From Eggerthellaceae bacterium (GTDB taxonomy: Bacteria > Actinomycetota > Coriobacteriia > Coriobacteriales > Eggerthellaceae), in assembly GCA_017459925.1 (NCBI GenBank), contig JAFUCC010000131.1, positions 1 to 34,634 of the forward strand: DNA of 34,634 nt, written 5' to 3'. The first letter of the stretch is position 1. Each line of letters starts with the position of its first letter. Under the pieces are notes generated by a model. The model did no database searches, was not told the DNA's origin, and worked only from the letters and a program-made list of their open reading frames with translations. This document shows, piece after piece, positions 8,301-16,267 of this stretch. Position numbers and translations under genes: made by a program.

Positions 8301-9227
8301 TTAGCCTTCAGCCTCTTCGGCGAGGAAGGCGGCGAAATCTTCGAGTGCGGGGTTGTCGTTCGATTTCAGGTAGACGAAGCACGGCTTCACGAGTTCTTCC
8401 ATGCCCTCGAGCGGCACATAGATGCGATCCTTCACCAGGCTGTACGCCGCTTCCCGCATGTCGTCGGCGTTTACGATCATGGCCTCGTCGGGCCGCACGT
8501 TGACGATGCATTCCTCGTACGAGGCCGGCCAGTACGAGCACGAAACCGGCGCGCCCGTGATGCCCGAGCCGATGCGCGCCAGGTTCTCGAGGCTTTGGTA
8601 GCGGATGCTCGAGGGGATGAGGAAACGACACTTGCCGAGCTCTTCAAGCGGCACCACCTGCTTCTCCGCGAGTGGGTGGGACTTGTGCAGCCACAGGTAG
8701 AACGGCCCGCGTTTGCGGTCGGGGACGGGAAGCCGCTCGACCTTGCCCGCGAAATCGTCGTCGAACAGCTCCACGGCGTCGTTGAACAAAAACGCCACGT
8801 CCGCCAAGCCCATCTCCAAGATCTCGCGCACGGGATGCTCGGGCGTCGCCTGCTTGCTGACGGCGACGGAAGGGTTCTTCTCCTGGAACATGAGCAGCAG
8901 CATGTCGAATTCCCGGTCGATTCCACCTTGGTGAATCGGCTTCTCGAACACGAGGCTGCCGGCTTTCTCCTTCGCGATGCCGCGGCAGCTTGCGACCGTC
9001 TCGTCGTATGACGCGACCAGGCGCTCGGCTTCTGCGCAGAAGCGCTTGCCCGCCGGGGTGAGGCGCAGCCGCTTGCCGCGCTGCACGAGGTCGAACCCGA
9101 GTTCCCGTTCCATGCTCTGCACATGGCTCGAGAGCGTCGGCTGAGCCAGGTTCAGCTTGCCCGCTGCCTTGCTGAAATTGAGGTAGCGTGCGAACACCAC
9201 GAATTCGCGCATGAGCTCGATTTCCAT
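8301..9227 (-). CDS. LysR-type transcriptional regulator
   Basis: A 308-residue LysR regulator. Residues 1-60 hold the winged helix-turn-helix (FARYLNFSKAAGKLNLAQPT with SSHVQSMERELG after it), and the remainder is the two-lobed co-inducer-binding domain. ATG 9227 is chosen over an upstream in-frame start because AAGGGGG lies just before it and MEIELMREF is the normal LysR beginning. It is divergent from the cytoplasmic molybdoenzyme operon with a 232-bp gap, the usual layout for a LysR protein that controls its neighbour in response to a substrate. The direct repeats at 9293-9326 lie in that gap. The inducer is unknown. Confidence 0.92.
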   Translation of the reverse strand: MEIELMREFVVFARYLNFSKAAGKLNLAQPTLSSHVQSMERELGFDLVQRGKRLRLTPAGKRFCAEAERLVASYDETVASCRGIAKEKAGSLVFEKPIHQGGIDREFDMLLLMFQEKNPSVAVSKQATPEHPVREILEMGLADVAFLFNDAVELFDDDFAGKVERLPVPDRKRGPFYLWLHKSHPLAEKQVVPLEELGKCRFLIPSSIRYQSLENLARIGSGITGAPVSCSYWPASYEECIVNVRPDEAMIVNADDMREAAYSLVKDRIYVPLEGMEELVKPCFVYLKSNDNPALEDFAAFLAEEAEG

Positions 9228-9292
9228 AACGCCCCCTTCTCCTGACGAGAAGTGTACCAAACCAAACGTCCATGCAGGTCGCGTGGCATAGA

Positions 9293-9326
9293 GCGATTCT
9301 CGTGGGTGCTATTGCGAATCTCGTGG
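9293..9326. promoter_or_regulatory. Pair of 13-bp direct repeats 21 bp apart in the LysR-molybdoenzyme gap
   Basis: GCGATTCTCGTGG (9293-9305) and GCGAATCTCGTGG (9314-9326) differ at one base and start 21 bp apart, two helical turns, so both would face the same side of the DNA. Further downstream GGCGATT and AATCGCC form a dyad with a 17-nt spacer near 9397-9427. These are candidate binding sites for the LysR protein or another activator. Confidence 0.5.
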
Positions 9327-9459
9327 CTTGCTCGAACATTCCTATTTTTCCTACGAATCTGCAGGTCGTAGATTGGTTCTCAGCAAGGCTGGGGGGCGAT
9401 TGCGGTATTCGAGGGGCGAATCGCCACCTCCCGGCGAAACCGTGAGAGGAAGGCGAGAC

Positions 9460-12048
9460 ATGGCAAGCACTGAAGAGAGGGTGACGTACAACCCTTGCCA
9501 GGGATTCGGGTGCCACGAGCACTGCATCCTTGAGGTCCATTCGAAGGACGGCAAGATCGTGCGCACTCAGCGTGCGCCGCTTCCGGGTCCGCACCCGGGG
9601 TGCCGCATCTGCAGCAAAGGCATCATGAGCGGCAAGATCCCCTACGCGGAGGACCGCCTGCTGCACCCGCTGAAGCGCGTGGGCGAGCGCGGGTCCGGCC
9701 AGTGGGAGGAAATCAGCTGGGACCAGGCGTTCGACGAGATCGGCGCGAAGATGAACGAGGCAGCCGAGAAGTACGGCCCTGCGTCCATCATCGTGAACAC
9801 GTTCTGGTGCGGCGTTCCCGGCGCCGACCGTTCCACCAACTTCGACCTGGCCATGCGCTTCACCAACGCGCTGGGCGCCACGCGACTCGAAGGCCCTTCC
9901 ATCGACATGGGGCCGATCCTGGCCAGCATGACCGACATGGGCGGCATCGTGTCGAACAACAAGTACCTGCTGAACAACTGCGACGACATGATCGTCATCT
10001 GGGCGTCGAACCCCATCGCGTTCACGCGTCCCGGCGAGACCACGCACATGCTGATGGAAGCGCGCGAGCGCGGCTGCAAAATCGTGCAGATCTCCAACCT
10101 GTTCGACGTCACGTCCGCGAAGGTCGACCAGTGGATTCCCGTGAAGTCCGGCACCGACGCCGCCTTCGCGCTGGCCGCCGCGAACGTCATCGTGAACGAG
10201 GGGCTGCACAACGTGGAGGCGCTGACCAAGCGCACGGCTGCCGCTTACCTGGTGCGCCAGGACACGGGCGCCTACCTGCGCGCGGCTGAGGTCGACCCCG
10301 AGAACGGCCGCCCCGACCAGTACGTCTACGTCGACGCCGCCACGGGCGAGCTCTGCTTCGCCGACAAGGACGAGGGCGAGAAGGCCGTCGGCGCCATCGG
10401 CTCGTCGGTCGCGTCTGACAACATGACCACCGACGCGGGCATCGACTCGTACCAGAAGTTCAAGGCGAACGCCGAGGACGACGCCAAGGGTTACGCAGCG
10501 ACCGACGTGTACAACGGGCGCACGCCCGACATCGAGGCCGTCGTCGAGGTGAACGGCATCCCGTGCAAGACGTCGTTCGCCATGCTGCGCAAGCACCTCG
10601 AGGATTACACGCCCGAAAGCCAGGAGGCCATCACCGGCGTGCCTGCCGAGACGTGCCGCGCTTTTGCACGCGAGTTCGCCGGCATGCCGGCCGCCACGCT
10701 GTTCATGTACGACGGCCTGCGCTATTCCAACGCCACCCAGGCGTACCGCGCCATGTTCCTGCTGGCGTACCTGACGGGCAACCTGGGCCGCAAGGGCGGC
10801 ACGATGATGCCCTCGCCGCTCGACTACTATCCCACGACGCAGCTCAACATCAACGCGCTGTGGTACCCGACGCCCGACATCCACAAGGCCAAGCAGGAGA
10901 CGTTCCAAAGCATGGTCGACAGCTTCACCGACCCGAACGCCCCGCAGCAGTACAAGGTGTGGTTCAACACCTATGCCAACCCGCTGCTGAACTGGCCGAA
11001 CAAGAATCTTTGGTACGAGCGCGTGCTGCCGAACCTCGACTTGTTCGTGGCGGTGGACATCCGCATGTCCGACACCTGCAAATACGCCGACTACGTGCTG
11101 CCCGAGGCCACGACCTACGAGCGCTACGAGGTCATCCCCGGCCCCAACGAGTGCGTCGTGCTCTCCGAGCCCGCCATCGAGCCGCTCGGCGAGAGCCGTG
11201 ACATCGCCGAGATCTTCCGCGGCCTGTCGCAGCGCCTCGGCATCGGCGAGTTCTTCGACATGTCGCTCCGCGACTGGTGCATCTTCAAGATGATGCAGCC
11301 CGGTTCGAGCGGTTCCTACATCATGGCGCCCATCACCGAGGCCGAGGACCCGACGCGCGTCGGCGAGCTCGAGCCCGTGACGTTCGAGCGCCTCGAGAAG
11401 GTGAAGTTCCTGCACATCGACTGCCCCGAGGAGCAGTTCGACAACTACAAGGGCCGCACGTACGATTCGCAGTCCGGCAAGATCGAGTTCTACTCCGAGT
11501 TCCTCAGCCAGATTGGCAAGGGCTTCGCCGACTACGAGCCCGCGCTCATCCATGACGAGGAGAAGCGCAAGAAGTACCCGCTGCAGTTCTACCCTGGCCG
11601 CCACAAGTACTTCATGCAGAGCCAGTTCACGAACGTTCCCGAGCTGGTGGCGCTCGCCACGAGCACCCAAGACGGCCTGGCGCTGAACCCGGTGACCGCC
11701 GCCGAGAAGGGCCTCGCGGACGGCGACACGGTCGAGGTCTTCAACGACCGCGGCTGCATCCGCACGACGCTTCGCCTGCGCGAGGACATCGCGCCCGGCA
11801 TCGCGCACATGTGGTACAGCTTCAAGGAAGAGCATTATGAGGGCACCGACACTCCGCAGCACCTCATGACGCCGCAGAACGTGGCGGAGGATGGCGCCAC
11901 GAGCATGCAGATGGGGATGCTCACCACGATGTTCTGGAAGATCATGGAATCGTTCGGCGTGCCGCGCTCGGCCTCGTTCTTCGTCGAGAACAAGGCTCCC
12001 GAGATCATCTGGGATGCGCTGTGCGACGTCAGGAAGGTCGGTGAATAG
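9460..12048 (+). CDS. Cytoplasmic molybdopterin oxidoreductase (catechol-dehydroxylase/transhydroxylase-like), catalytic subunit
   Basis: A DMSO-reductase-family enzyme of 862 residues. ATG 9460 follows AGAGGAAGG; the frame upstream lacks a better start. There is no Tat motif or signal peptide, so the enzyme should stay in the cytoplasm, unlike the other two in this window. Cys13, Cys18, Cys22 and Cys48 or Cys51 form the N-terminal cluster site (NPCQGFGCHEHC, then GCRICSKG). The molybdopterin domains follow, and the last ~130 residues are the dinucleotide-binding barrel (TQDGLALNPVTAAEKGLADG). Its stop is 2 bases before the small ferredoxin gene. Signal-less molybdoenzymes with a small Fe-S partner include pyrogallol-type transhydroxylases and some gut actinobacterial catechol dehydroxylases, which are induced by their substrate. 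The link here is inference from architecture and the divergent LysR gene. Confidence 0.9.
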   Translation: MASTEERVTYNPCQGFGCHEHCILEVHSKDGKIVRTQRAPLPGPHPGCRICSKGIMSGKIPYAEDRLLHPLKRVGERGSGQWEEISWDQAFDEIGAKMNEAAEKYGPASIIVNTFWCGVPGADRSTNFDLAMRFTNALGATRLEGPSIDMGPILASMTDMGGIVSNNKYLLNNCDDMIVIWASNPIAFTRPGETTHMLMEARERGCKIVQISNLFDVTSAKVDQWIPVKSGTDAAFALAAANVIVNEGLHNVEALTKRTAAAYLVRQDTGAYLRAAEVDPENGRPDQYVYVDAATGELCFADKDEGEKAVGAIGSSVASDNMTTDAGIDSYQKFKANAEDDAKGYAATDVYNGRTPDIEAVVEVNGIPCKTSFAMLRKHLEDYTPESQEAITGVPAETCRAFAREFAGMPAATLFMYDGLRYSNATQAYRAMFLLAYLTGNLGRKGGTMMPSPLDYYPTTQLNINALWYPTPDIHKAKQETFQSMVDSFTDPNAPQQYKVWFNTYANPLLNWPNKNLWYERVLPNLDLFVAVDIRMSDTCKYADYVLPEATTYERYEVIPGPNECVVLSEPAIEPLGESRDIAEIFRGLSQRLGIGEFFDMSLRDWCIFKMMQPGSSGSYIMAPITEAEDPTRVGELEPVTFERLEKVKFLHIDCPEEQFDNYKGRTYDSQSGKIEFYSEFLSQIGKGFADYEPALIHDEEKRKKYPLQFYPGRHKYFMQSQFTNVPELVALATSTQDGLALNPVTAAEKGLADGDTVEVFNDRGCIRTTLRLREDIAPGIAHMWYSFKEEHYEGTDTPQHLMTPQNVAEDGATSMQMGMLTTMFWKIMESFGVPRSASFFVENKAPEIIWDALCDVRKVGE

Positions 12049-12050
12049 CA

Positions 12051-12464
12051 ATGAGCCAGTCTATCCTTTGCAATGTGAACCGTTGCGTCGGCTGCTGGAC
12101 GTGCAGCATGGCATGCAAGGTCGCCTATGACCTGCCGGTCGAGGAGCATCGCGTCTACGTCGAGACCATCGGCGGCGGTGGTGTTGACCTGCCGGGCGGC
12201 AAGTGGCCGAACCTGCACATGAAGTGGAAGCCGGTGTTCACTGACAAGTGCCTCAACTGCCGTGGCGCCGCGTCGACGGACTACGTGCCGTACTGCGCCT
12301 ACAACTGCACGACCGAGGCGCTGACGGTCGGCGATGTTAACGATCCGGAAAGCGCGATCTCGAAGGAGATGGACCGCCTGCGCGGCATGGGCTACGCGAT
12401 CAGCGAGCTTCCTGCCTGGCAAGGCATGCGTGCGGGCGTGTATTACGCCGAGAAGGAGCTGTAA
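12051..12464 (+). CDS. Two-cluster mini-ferredoxin partner of the cytoplasmic molybdoenzyme
   Basis: A 137-residue Fe-S protein. Cys12/15/18/22 form one [4Fe-4S] motif (CVGCWTCSMACK) and Cys67/70/82/86 a second, with an 11-residue insert between the CX2C and CX3C parts (CLNC, then YCAYNC). Compared with the four-cluster subunits at 2542 and 33182 the two central clusters are missing, so this is a short form rather than a truncated gene: start, stop and ribosome site (GGTGA) are intact. It begins 2 bases behind the catalytic gene and probably delivers electrons to it in the cytoplasm. The C-terminal 50 residues carry no recognised motif. Confidence 0.88.
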   Translation: MSQSILCNVNRCVGCWTCSMACKVAYDLPVEEHRVYVETIGGGGVDLPGGKWPNLHMKWKPVFTDKCLNCRGAASTDYVPYCAYNCTTEALTVGDVNDPESAISKEMDRLRGMGYAISELPAWQGMRAGVYYAEKEL

Positions 12465-12472
12465 GAGTTCGT

Positions 12473-12499
12473 TGAAACAGGTACCTGGTACCTGTTTCA
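12473..12499. repeat. 27-nt perfect palindrome, right bracket of the LysR-molybdoenzyme module
   Basis: TGAAACAGGTACC (12473-12485), central T, then GGTACCTGTTTCA (12487-12499), starting 9 bases after the ferredoxin stop codon. It is the same palindrome as at 8268-8292 with the central base flipped. It lies just before an ordinary-looking terminator hairpin (12506-12534). Confidence 0.92.
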
Positions 12500-12505
12500 G
12501 GTAAA

Positions 12506-12534
12506 GGGATTCCCGTACGTACGACGGGAATCCC
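12506..12534 (+). terminator. Probable intrinsic terminator of the cytoplasmic molybdoenzyme operon
   Basis: GGGATTCCCG (12506-12515) pairs perfectly with CGGGAATCCC (12525-12534), a 10-bp stem with a 9-nt loop. It is preceded by AAA and followed by TATTTCCGTTT, a weak T-rich tail. Position 42 bases after the operon's last stop fits termination. Confidence 0.6.
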
Positions 12535-12605
12535 TATTTCCGTTTCGTTGGCGCATCTGCCATCGTGTAAGCGGTTCAAGATCGGATCCGAGAGGGAGAG
12601 GGCTC

Positions 12606-13388
12606 ATGATTCTGTACTTCAGCGGGACGGGCAACACATATGCCGTCGCGAAGGCCATTGCCGACAACACGGGGGAGAAGCTGCTCGACATGGGCAAGGC
12701 CTACCGTGCGCGCGACTTCGAGGTGAAGGTCGAGCAAGGCGGGCTTCTGGGCTTTGCGTTTCCCACGCACCGTTGGTCGACGCCGCCCCTTGTGGACGAG
12801 TTCGTGAAGCGTGCTCGGTTCGTCACTCCTGACGGCAAGCCGTACGAGCCCGATTACTGCTTCTCGGTCGAGACGTACGGCCACTTCCCGGGCACTGAGA
12901 GCGGCTTCTTCGCGAAGATGCTGCAGAAATACCAAGGCATTACGGTCGATGCCGCCTTCGCCGTGCACAGCGTCGGCAATTGCCTGTACCTGTTCGATAC
13001 CCCTTCCGATGACGTCGTCGCACGCAAGCTCGCTTCCGCCGACGAAGCCGCCGAGCGCGTTGCCGGACTCGTTGCCGCCCGCCATACTGGCGACACGGTT
13101 TCGGCAAACCCGCTCGGCGCGGCGCTTTCGCTCGGCACGGGGCATGAGGGCAAGAAGCGCTCGACCAAGGTCTACAACGTGTTAGCGGACAAATGCGTCG
13201 GCTGCGGCACATGCGCCACGGTCTGCCCAACGGGCACTGTGAAGCTCATCAACGGCAAGCCGGTTTGGAGCGGCGAGCATTGCACCGAGTGCCTGGCGTG
13301 CCTGCACTTCTGCCCGCAAAGCGCCTCGCAGCACGGTAAAGTGACCGAGGGGCGCAAGCGGTACCTGAACCCTGTTTTGGGCAAGTAG
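12606..13388 (+). CDS. EFR1-type flavodoxin-ferredoxin fusion protein
   Basis: A 260-residue redox protein. The N-terminus is a flavodoxin-like domain with the FMN phosphate loop SGTGNT at residues 6-11. The C-terminus has two [4Fe-4S] motifs, Cys197/200/203/207 (CVGCGTCATVCPTG) and Cys226/229/232/236 (CTECLACLHFCPQS). This domain order matches the EFR1 family of anaerobes, thought to shuttle low-potential electrons. GGGAG precedes ATG 12606. It lies behind a terminator, so it is probably transcribed on its own, yet its role would suit supplying the neighbouring reductases. No lesion is visible. Confidence 0.9.
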   Translation: MILYFSGTGNTYAVAKAIADNTGEKLLDMGKAYRARDFEVKVEQGGLLGFAFPTHRWSTPPLVDEFVKRARFVTPDGKPYEPDYCFSVETYGHFPGTESGFFAKMLQKYQGITVDAAFAVHSVGNCLYLFDTPSDDVVARKLASADEAAERVAGLVAARHTGDTVSANPLGAALSLGTGHEGKKRSTKVYNVLADKCVGCGTCATVCPTGTVKLINGKPVWSGEHCTECLACLHFCPQSASQHGKVTEGRKRYLNPVLGK

Positions 13389-13397
13389 CAAGTGAGT

Positions 13398-13460
13398 GAT
13401 GGAACGCATACCCGGTTTTTGTTCCATGAAATGGAACAAAAACCGGGTATGCGTTCCATC
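13398..13460. repeat. 30-bp perfect inverted repeat with a 3-nt loop
   Basis: Arm 13398-13427 (starting GATGGAACGCATACCCGG) is the exact reverse complement of arm 13431-13460, with loop GAA. Each arm also begins with ATGGAAC and ends with GTTCCAT, so each arm could fold on itself. It fills almost the whole gap between the EFR1-type gene and the MDR gene and ends just before the latter's ribosome site. Confidence 0.95.
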
Positions 13461-13483
13461 TGGATTCTATCGAAAGGATTGCC

Positions 13484-14485
13484 ATGAAAGCTGCTGTGTT
13501 GAACGGATATGACAAGAACGGAACCGACCTGGTCGTGAAAGACGTCGACGTGCCCGCGTGTGGGCCGGCGGACGTGCTGGTGAAGGTCATGGCTGCAGGC
13601 GTGAACCCGCTTGACAACATGATTATCCGCGGCGAGGTGAAGCTCATCGTCGGATACGACATGCCGCTTGTCATGGGCAATGAGCTGTCGGGCGTGGTGG
13701 AACGCGTGGGCGATGCAGTGATCGGCTTCGCGCCGGGCGACCGCGTGTACGCACGCCTTCCGCTGGGGCGCATCGGCGCGTTTGCTGAGTATGTCGCCAT
13801 CGATCATCGTGCGATTGCCAAGGTTCCCGAATACCTTTCGTTTGCCGAGGCGGCCGCCGTGCCGCTGACGGCGCTCACCGCCATGCAGGCGCTCGACCTG
13901 CTTGACGCCTCTGAGGGTGACACGCTGTTCATTTCGGGCGGCACGGGAAGCTTCGGTGCCATGGCCATTCCCATTGCGGCTGCTCGTGGGCTTCGCGTCG
14001 TGACGAACGGCAGCGCCGCAAACGAGGAACGCGTGCGTGCGCTCGGCGCAAGCGATTTCATCGACTACCGCAAACAGGACTATGCCGATGTGCTGCATGA
14101 CGTCGACTGCGTCATCGACACGCTTGGCGACAAGGAGTTACCGCGCGAGTTCGGCATCTTGAAGCAGGGCGGAGCGCTCGTGTCGCTGCGCGGGCTTCCC
14201 AATGGCGAGTTTGCCCAGCGCGCGGGAATGGGCTTCGTGAAGCGCCTGATGTTCAGTGCCGCCGGTTCGAAGTATGACCGTCTGGCCGCGAAGAAAGGCC
14301 AGCGCTACCGCTTCGTGTTCGTGCATTCCGATGGCGCCCAGCTCGCCGTCGCGTCAGGCATTCTCGAATCCGCCAACATCGAGCCTTCCGTCGACGGGGT
14401 GTTCGCGCTCGGCGATGTGAACGCAGCGCTTGCCAAGGTGGTTGCCGGCGGCTCGAAAGGCAAAACCATCCTCACATTAGAATAA
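13484..14485 (+). CDS. MDR-family NADPH:quinone oxidoreductase-like protein
   Basis: A 333-residue medium-chain dehydrogenase/reductase. The GroES-like N-terminal domain (ADVLVKVMAAGVNPLDNMII) is followed by the Rossmann fold with the cofactor loop SGGTGSFGAMAIPIA near residues 150-164. The structural and catalytic zinc cysteines of alcohol dehydrogenases are not present, which points to the zinc-free quinone-reductase/enoyl-reductase branch using NADPH. AAAGGA precedes ATG 13484. It stands alone between two palindromic elements (13398-13460 and 14499-14531) and is convergent with the next gene. The substrate could be a quinone or an enone. Confidence 0.88.
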   Translation: MKAAVLNGYDKNGTDLVVKDVDVPACGPADVLVKVMAAGVNPLDNMIIRGEVKLIVGYDMPLVMGNELSGVVERVGDAVIGFAPGDRVYARLPLGRIGAFAEYVAIDHRAIAKVPEYLSFAEAAAVPLTALTAMQALDLLDASEGDTLFISGGTGSFGAMAIPIAAARGLRVVTNGSAANEERVRALGASDFIDYRKQDYADVLHDVDCVIDTLGDKELPREFGILKQGGALVSLRGLPNGEFAQRAGMGFVKRLMFSAAGSKYDRLAAKKGQRYRFVFVHSDGAQLAVASGILESANIEPSVDGVFALGDVNAALAKVVAGGSKGKTILTLE

Positions 14486-14498
14486 AGCAGGCACTTGG

Positions 14499-14531
14499 GT
14501 GAACCAAAGAGGAGTCTCCCTTTTGGTTCAC
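14499..14531. repeat. 33-nt hairpin repeat between convergent genes (copy 1 of 3)
   Basis: Outer arms GTGAACCAAA and TTTGGTTCAC pair perfectly; an inner GGAG/CTCC pair closes over a single T, with one two-base mismatch between. A near-identical copy lies at 22208-22240 and a related one at 24239-24269. Lying between the ends of two convergent genes it could act as a bidirectional terminator, but no T-run follows the outer stem. Confidence 0.85.
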
Positions 14532-14547
14532 TATTTAAGTCGCCGAC

Positions 14548-15654
14548 TTACCCGATGATCTCTGCGGCGTGCTTCAGCTCGTCGACGATCGAGATGCCCT
14601 GCGGGCACATGGCCTCGCACGAGTAGCATTCGATGCAGGCGCTCGGCGGGTTCTTGCCCGAGCCCCAGTTCATCCACTCTTGCACGTGGCGGCCGAACAT
14701 GGTCTCGGCGTTCATCGCCAAGAACGCCCCTGAAATGCCGACGTTTTGCGGGCATGACTTCGCGCAGTAGTTGCAGCCCGTGCAGGGCACGAGGTCGAAC
14801 GTCGCGAATTCAGCCAGCGCGGCGTCGATGGCCTTCGACTGCTCGTCGGTGAAGCCTTCAAAACCGCTGAGCGCCGCGATGTTGTCTTCCATCTGCTCCA
14901 TGGCGTTCATGCCCGACAGCACCGTGATGATGTTGGGCTGGTTCGCCACGAACTGCAGGCCCCAGGCGGCAGGCGACTGCTTGGGTTCGGCTTCGGCGAA
15001 CACGCGCGCCACGTTGGCGGGAGGGTCGGCCAAGAGGCCACCGCGCAACGGTTCCATCACCACGACGGGCACGTTGTGCCTGGCAGCGACTTCCATGCAC
15101 GCGCGGCTCTGGTTCACGGGGTTTTCCCAATCGAGGTAGTTCACCTGCAGCTGCACGAACTCGACCTGCGGATGCTCGGAGATGATCTGGTCGAGCTCTT
15201 CGGGCGTGCCGTGGTGCGAGAAGCCGACGTGCTTCACGAGCCCTTGCTCTTTCAGCCCCGCGACGAAATCCCACATGCCCAGCAGGTCGTATGCCTGCGT
15301 GCGTGCGCCGCCCGTCATGTGCAGAAGGTAGAAGTCGAAGTAGCCCGCGCCCGTGCGCTCGAGCGATTGGTGGAATTGCGCCTGCGCCTCCTCGGGCTTC
15401 GTGTAGCCGATCCACGAGATGGCCTTCGTGGCCAGCTGGTAGCTTTCGCGCGGGTGGCGCTGCACGAGCGCGCGGGCGAGCTCTTCCTCGCTGCCGCCGT
15501 ACACCCACGCCGTGTCGAAGTACGTGAAGCCCGCTTCCAGGAAGCGGTCGACCATCTGGCATATGAGCTCATGGTCGAAGCTGCCGTCTTCGAGCTTCGG
15601 CAAACGCATCATGCCAAATCCCAGCTTGCCGATGTCCTCACCCAAGTACCCCAT
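14548..15654 (-). CDS. Aldo/keto reductase with a C-terminal two-cluster ferredoxin domain
   Basis: A 368-residue protein. Residues 1-280 are an aldo/keto reductase barrel with the complete catalytic set Asp47, Tyr52, Lys77 and His112. The tail has two [4Fe-4S] motifs, Cys291/294/297/301 (CTGCNYCAKSCPQN) and Cys340/343/346/350 (CIECYSCEAMCPQG). Such fusions are common in anaerobes and probably link NADPH-type hydride chemistry to ferredoxin. GAGGGGGA lies before ATG 15654. It is followed 3' by the repeat at 14499 and preceded by a nitroreductase gene on the same strand, 43 bases away, likely co-transcribed. The physiological substrate is not known. Confidence 0.9.
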   Translation of the reverse strand: MGYLGEDIGKLGFGMMRLPKLEDGSFDHELICQMVDRFLEAGFTYFDTAWVYGGSEEELARALVQRHPRESYQLATKAISWIGYTKPEEAQAQFHQSLERTGAGYFDFYLLHMTGGARTQAYDLLGMWDFVAGLKEQGLVKHVGFSHHGTPEELDQIISEHPQVEFVQLQVNYLDWENPVNQSRACMEVAARHNVPVVVMEPLRGGLLADPPANVARVFAEAEPKQSPAAWGLQFVANQPNIITVLSGMNAMEQMEDNIAALSGFEGFTDEQSKAIDAALAEFATFDLVPCTGCNYCAKSCPQNVGISGAFLAMNAETMFGRHVQEWMNWGSGKNPPSACIECYSCEAMCPQGISIVDELKHAAEIIG

Positions 15655-15697
15655 GGCGTCCCCCTCGTCTCATTTGTTTGCCGATAAAGTCATTGTA

Positions 15698-16267
15698 TCA
15701 ACTCGCGACGATCACGCGCTTCGCGGTTTCGGGGTCTTTCGGGGCGGGTTCGGCTTCGATGCTCCCGAAGGACATTTGCGCTACGAGGACGAACGTGTCC
15801 GGAAGGTCGAACAGCTCGCGCACAGCGTCGTCGATGACGGGGTTGTAGTGCTGAAGGTTCGCGCCAATCCCCAAGTCGCGCAGGGCGGTCCACGCGGAAA
15901 GCTGCAGCATGCCGTTCGACTGCTGCGCCCAAATGGGGAAGTTCGCGGCGTAGCGGGGGTATTGCTCCTGAAGGCCCTCGATCACCGAGCGGTCGTAGAA
16001 GTAGAGGATCGTGCCGGCAGCGGCGGCAAACCCGTCGATCTTTTCGCGCGCGACCTTCCCGTCGAATGCGTCGTACACGGCATCCCAAAGCGCCGTTTGC
16101 TTGCCGCCGGTTGCCACCACCACGCGCTGGCTGCGCATGTTGAAAGCGTCTGGCACGAGCTCGACCGCCCGCTCGATTGCGGCGACGGCCTCTTCCATGC
16201 TTACAGGTAGGTTCTTACCAAGTACGTACACGGAACGGCGTTGTTCCAACGATTCGATGATGCCCAT
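15698..16267 (-). CDS. Nitroreductase-family FMN protein
   Basis: A 189-residue nitroreductase-type flavoprotein. The N-terminal EQRRSVYVLGKNL is the usual FMN-contacting start, and the central segment (FPIWAQQSNGMLQLSAWTALRDLGIGANLQHYN) matches the family's core helix and the glycine-rich turn. Such enzymes are homodimers using NAD(P)H to reduce nitro groups, quinones or enones. AGGAGG precedes ATG 16267. It is the first gene of a probable two-gene unit with the ferredoxin-tailed aldo/keto reductase. A TAGAAT -10-like box on the reverse strand at 16301-16306 would fit a promoter, without a convincing -35. Confidence 0.85.
   Translation of the reverse strand: MGIIESLEQRRSVYVLGKNLPVSMEEAVAAIERAVELVPDAFNMRSQRVVVATGGKQTALWDAVYDAFDGKVAREKIDGFAAAAGTILYFYDRSVIEGLQEQYPRYAANFPIWAQQSNGMLQLSAWTALRDLGIGANLQHYNPVIDDAVRELFDLPDTFVLVAQMSFGSIEAEPAPKDPETAKRVIVAS

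Noticed and set aside
8644..12051. An 1135-codon reverse-strand open frame antisense to the cytoplasmic molybdoenzyme and overlapping LysR
   Set aside because: Composition is Arg/Ala/His/Val-rich without domains, typical of antisense shadows in GC-rich DNA.
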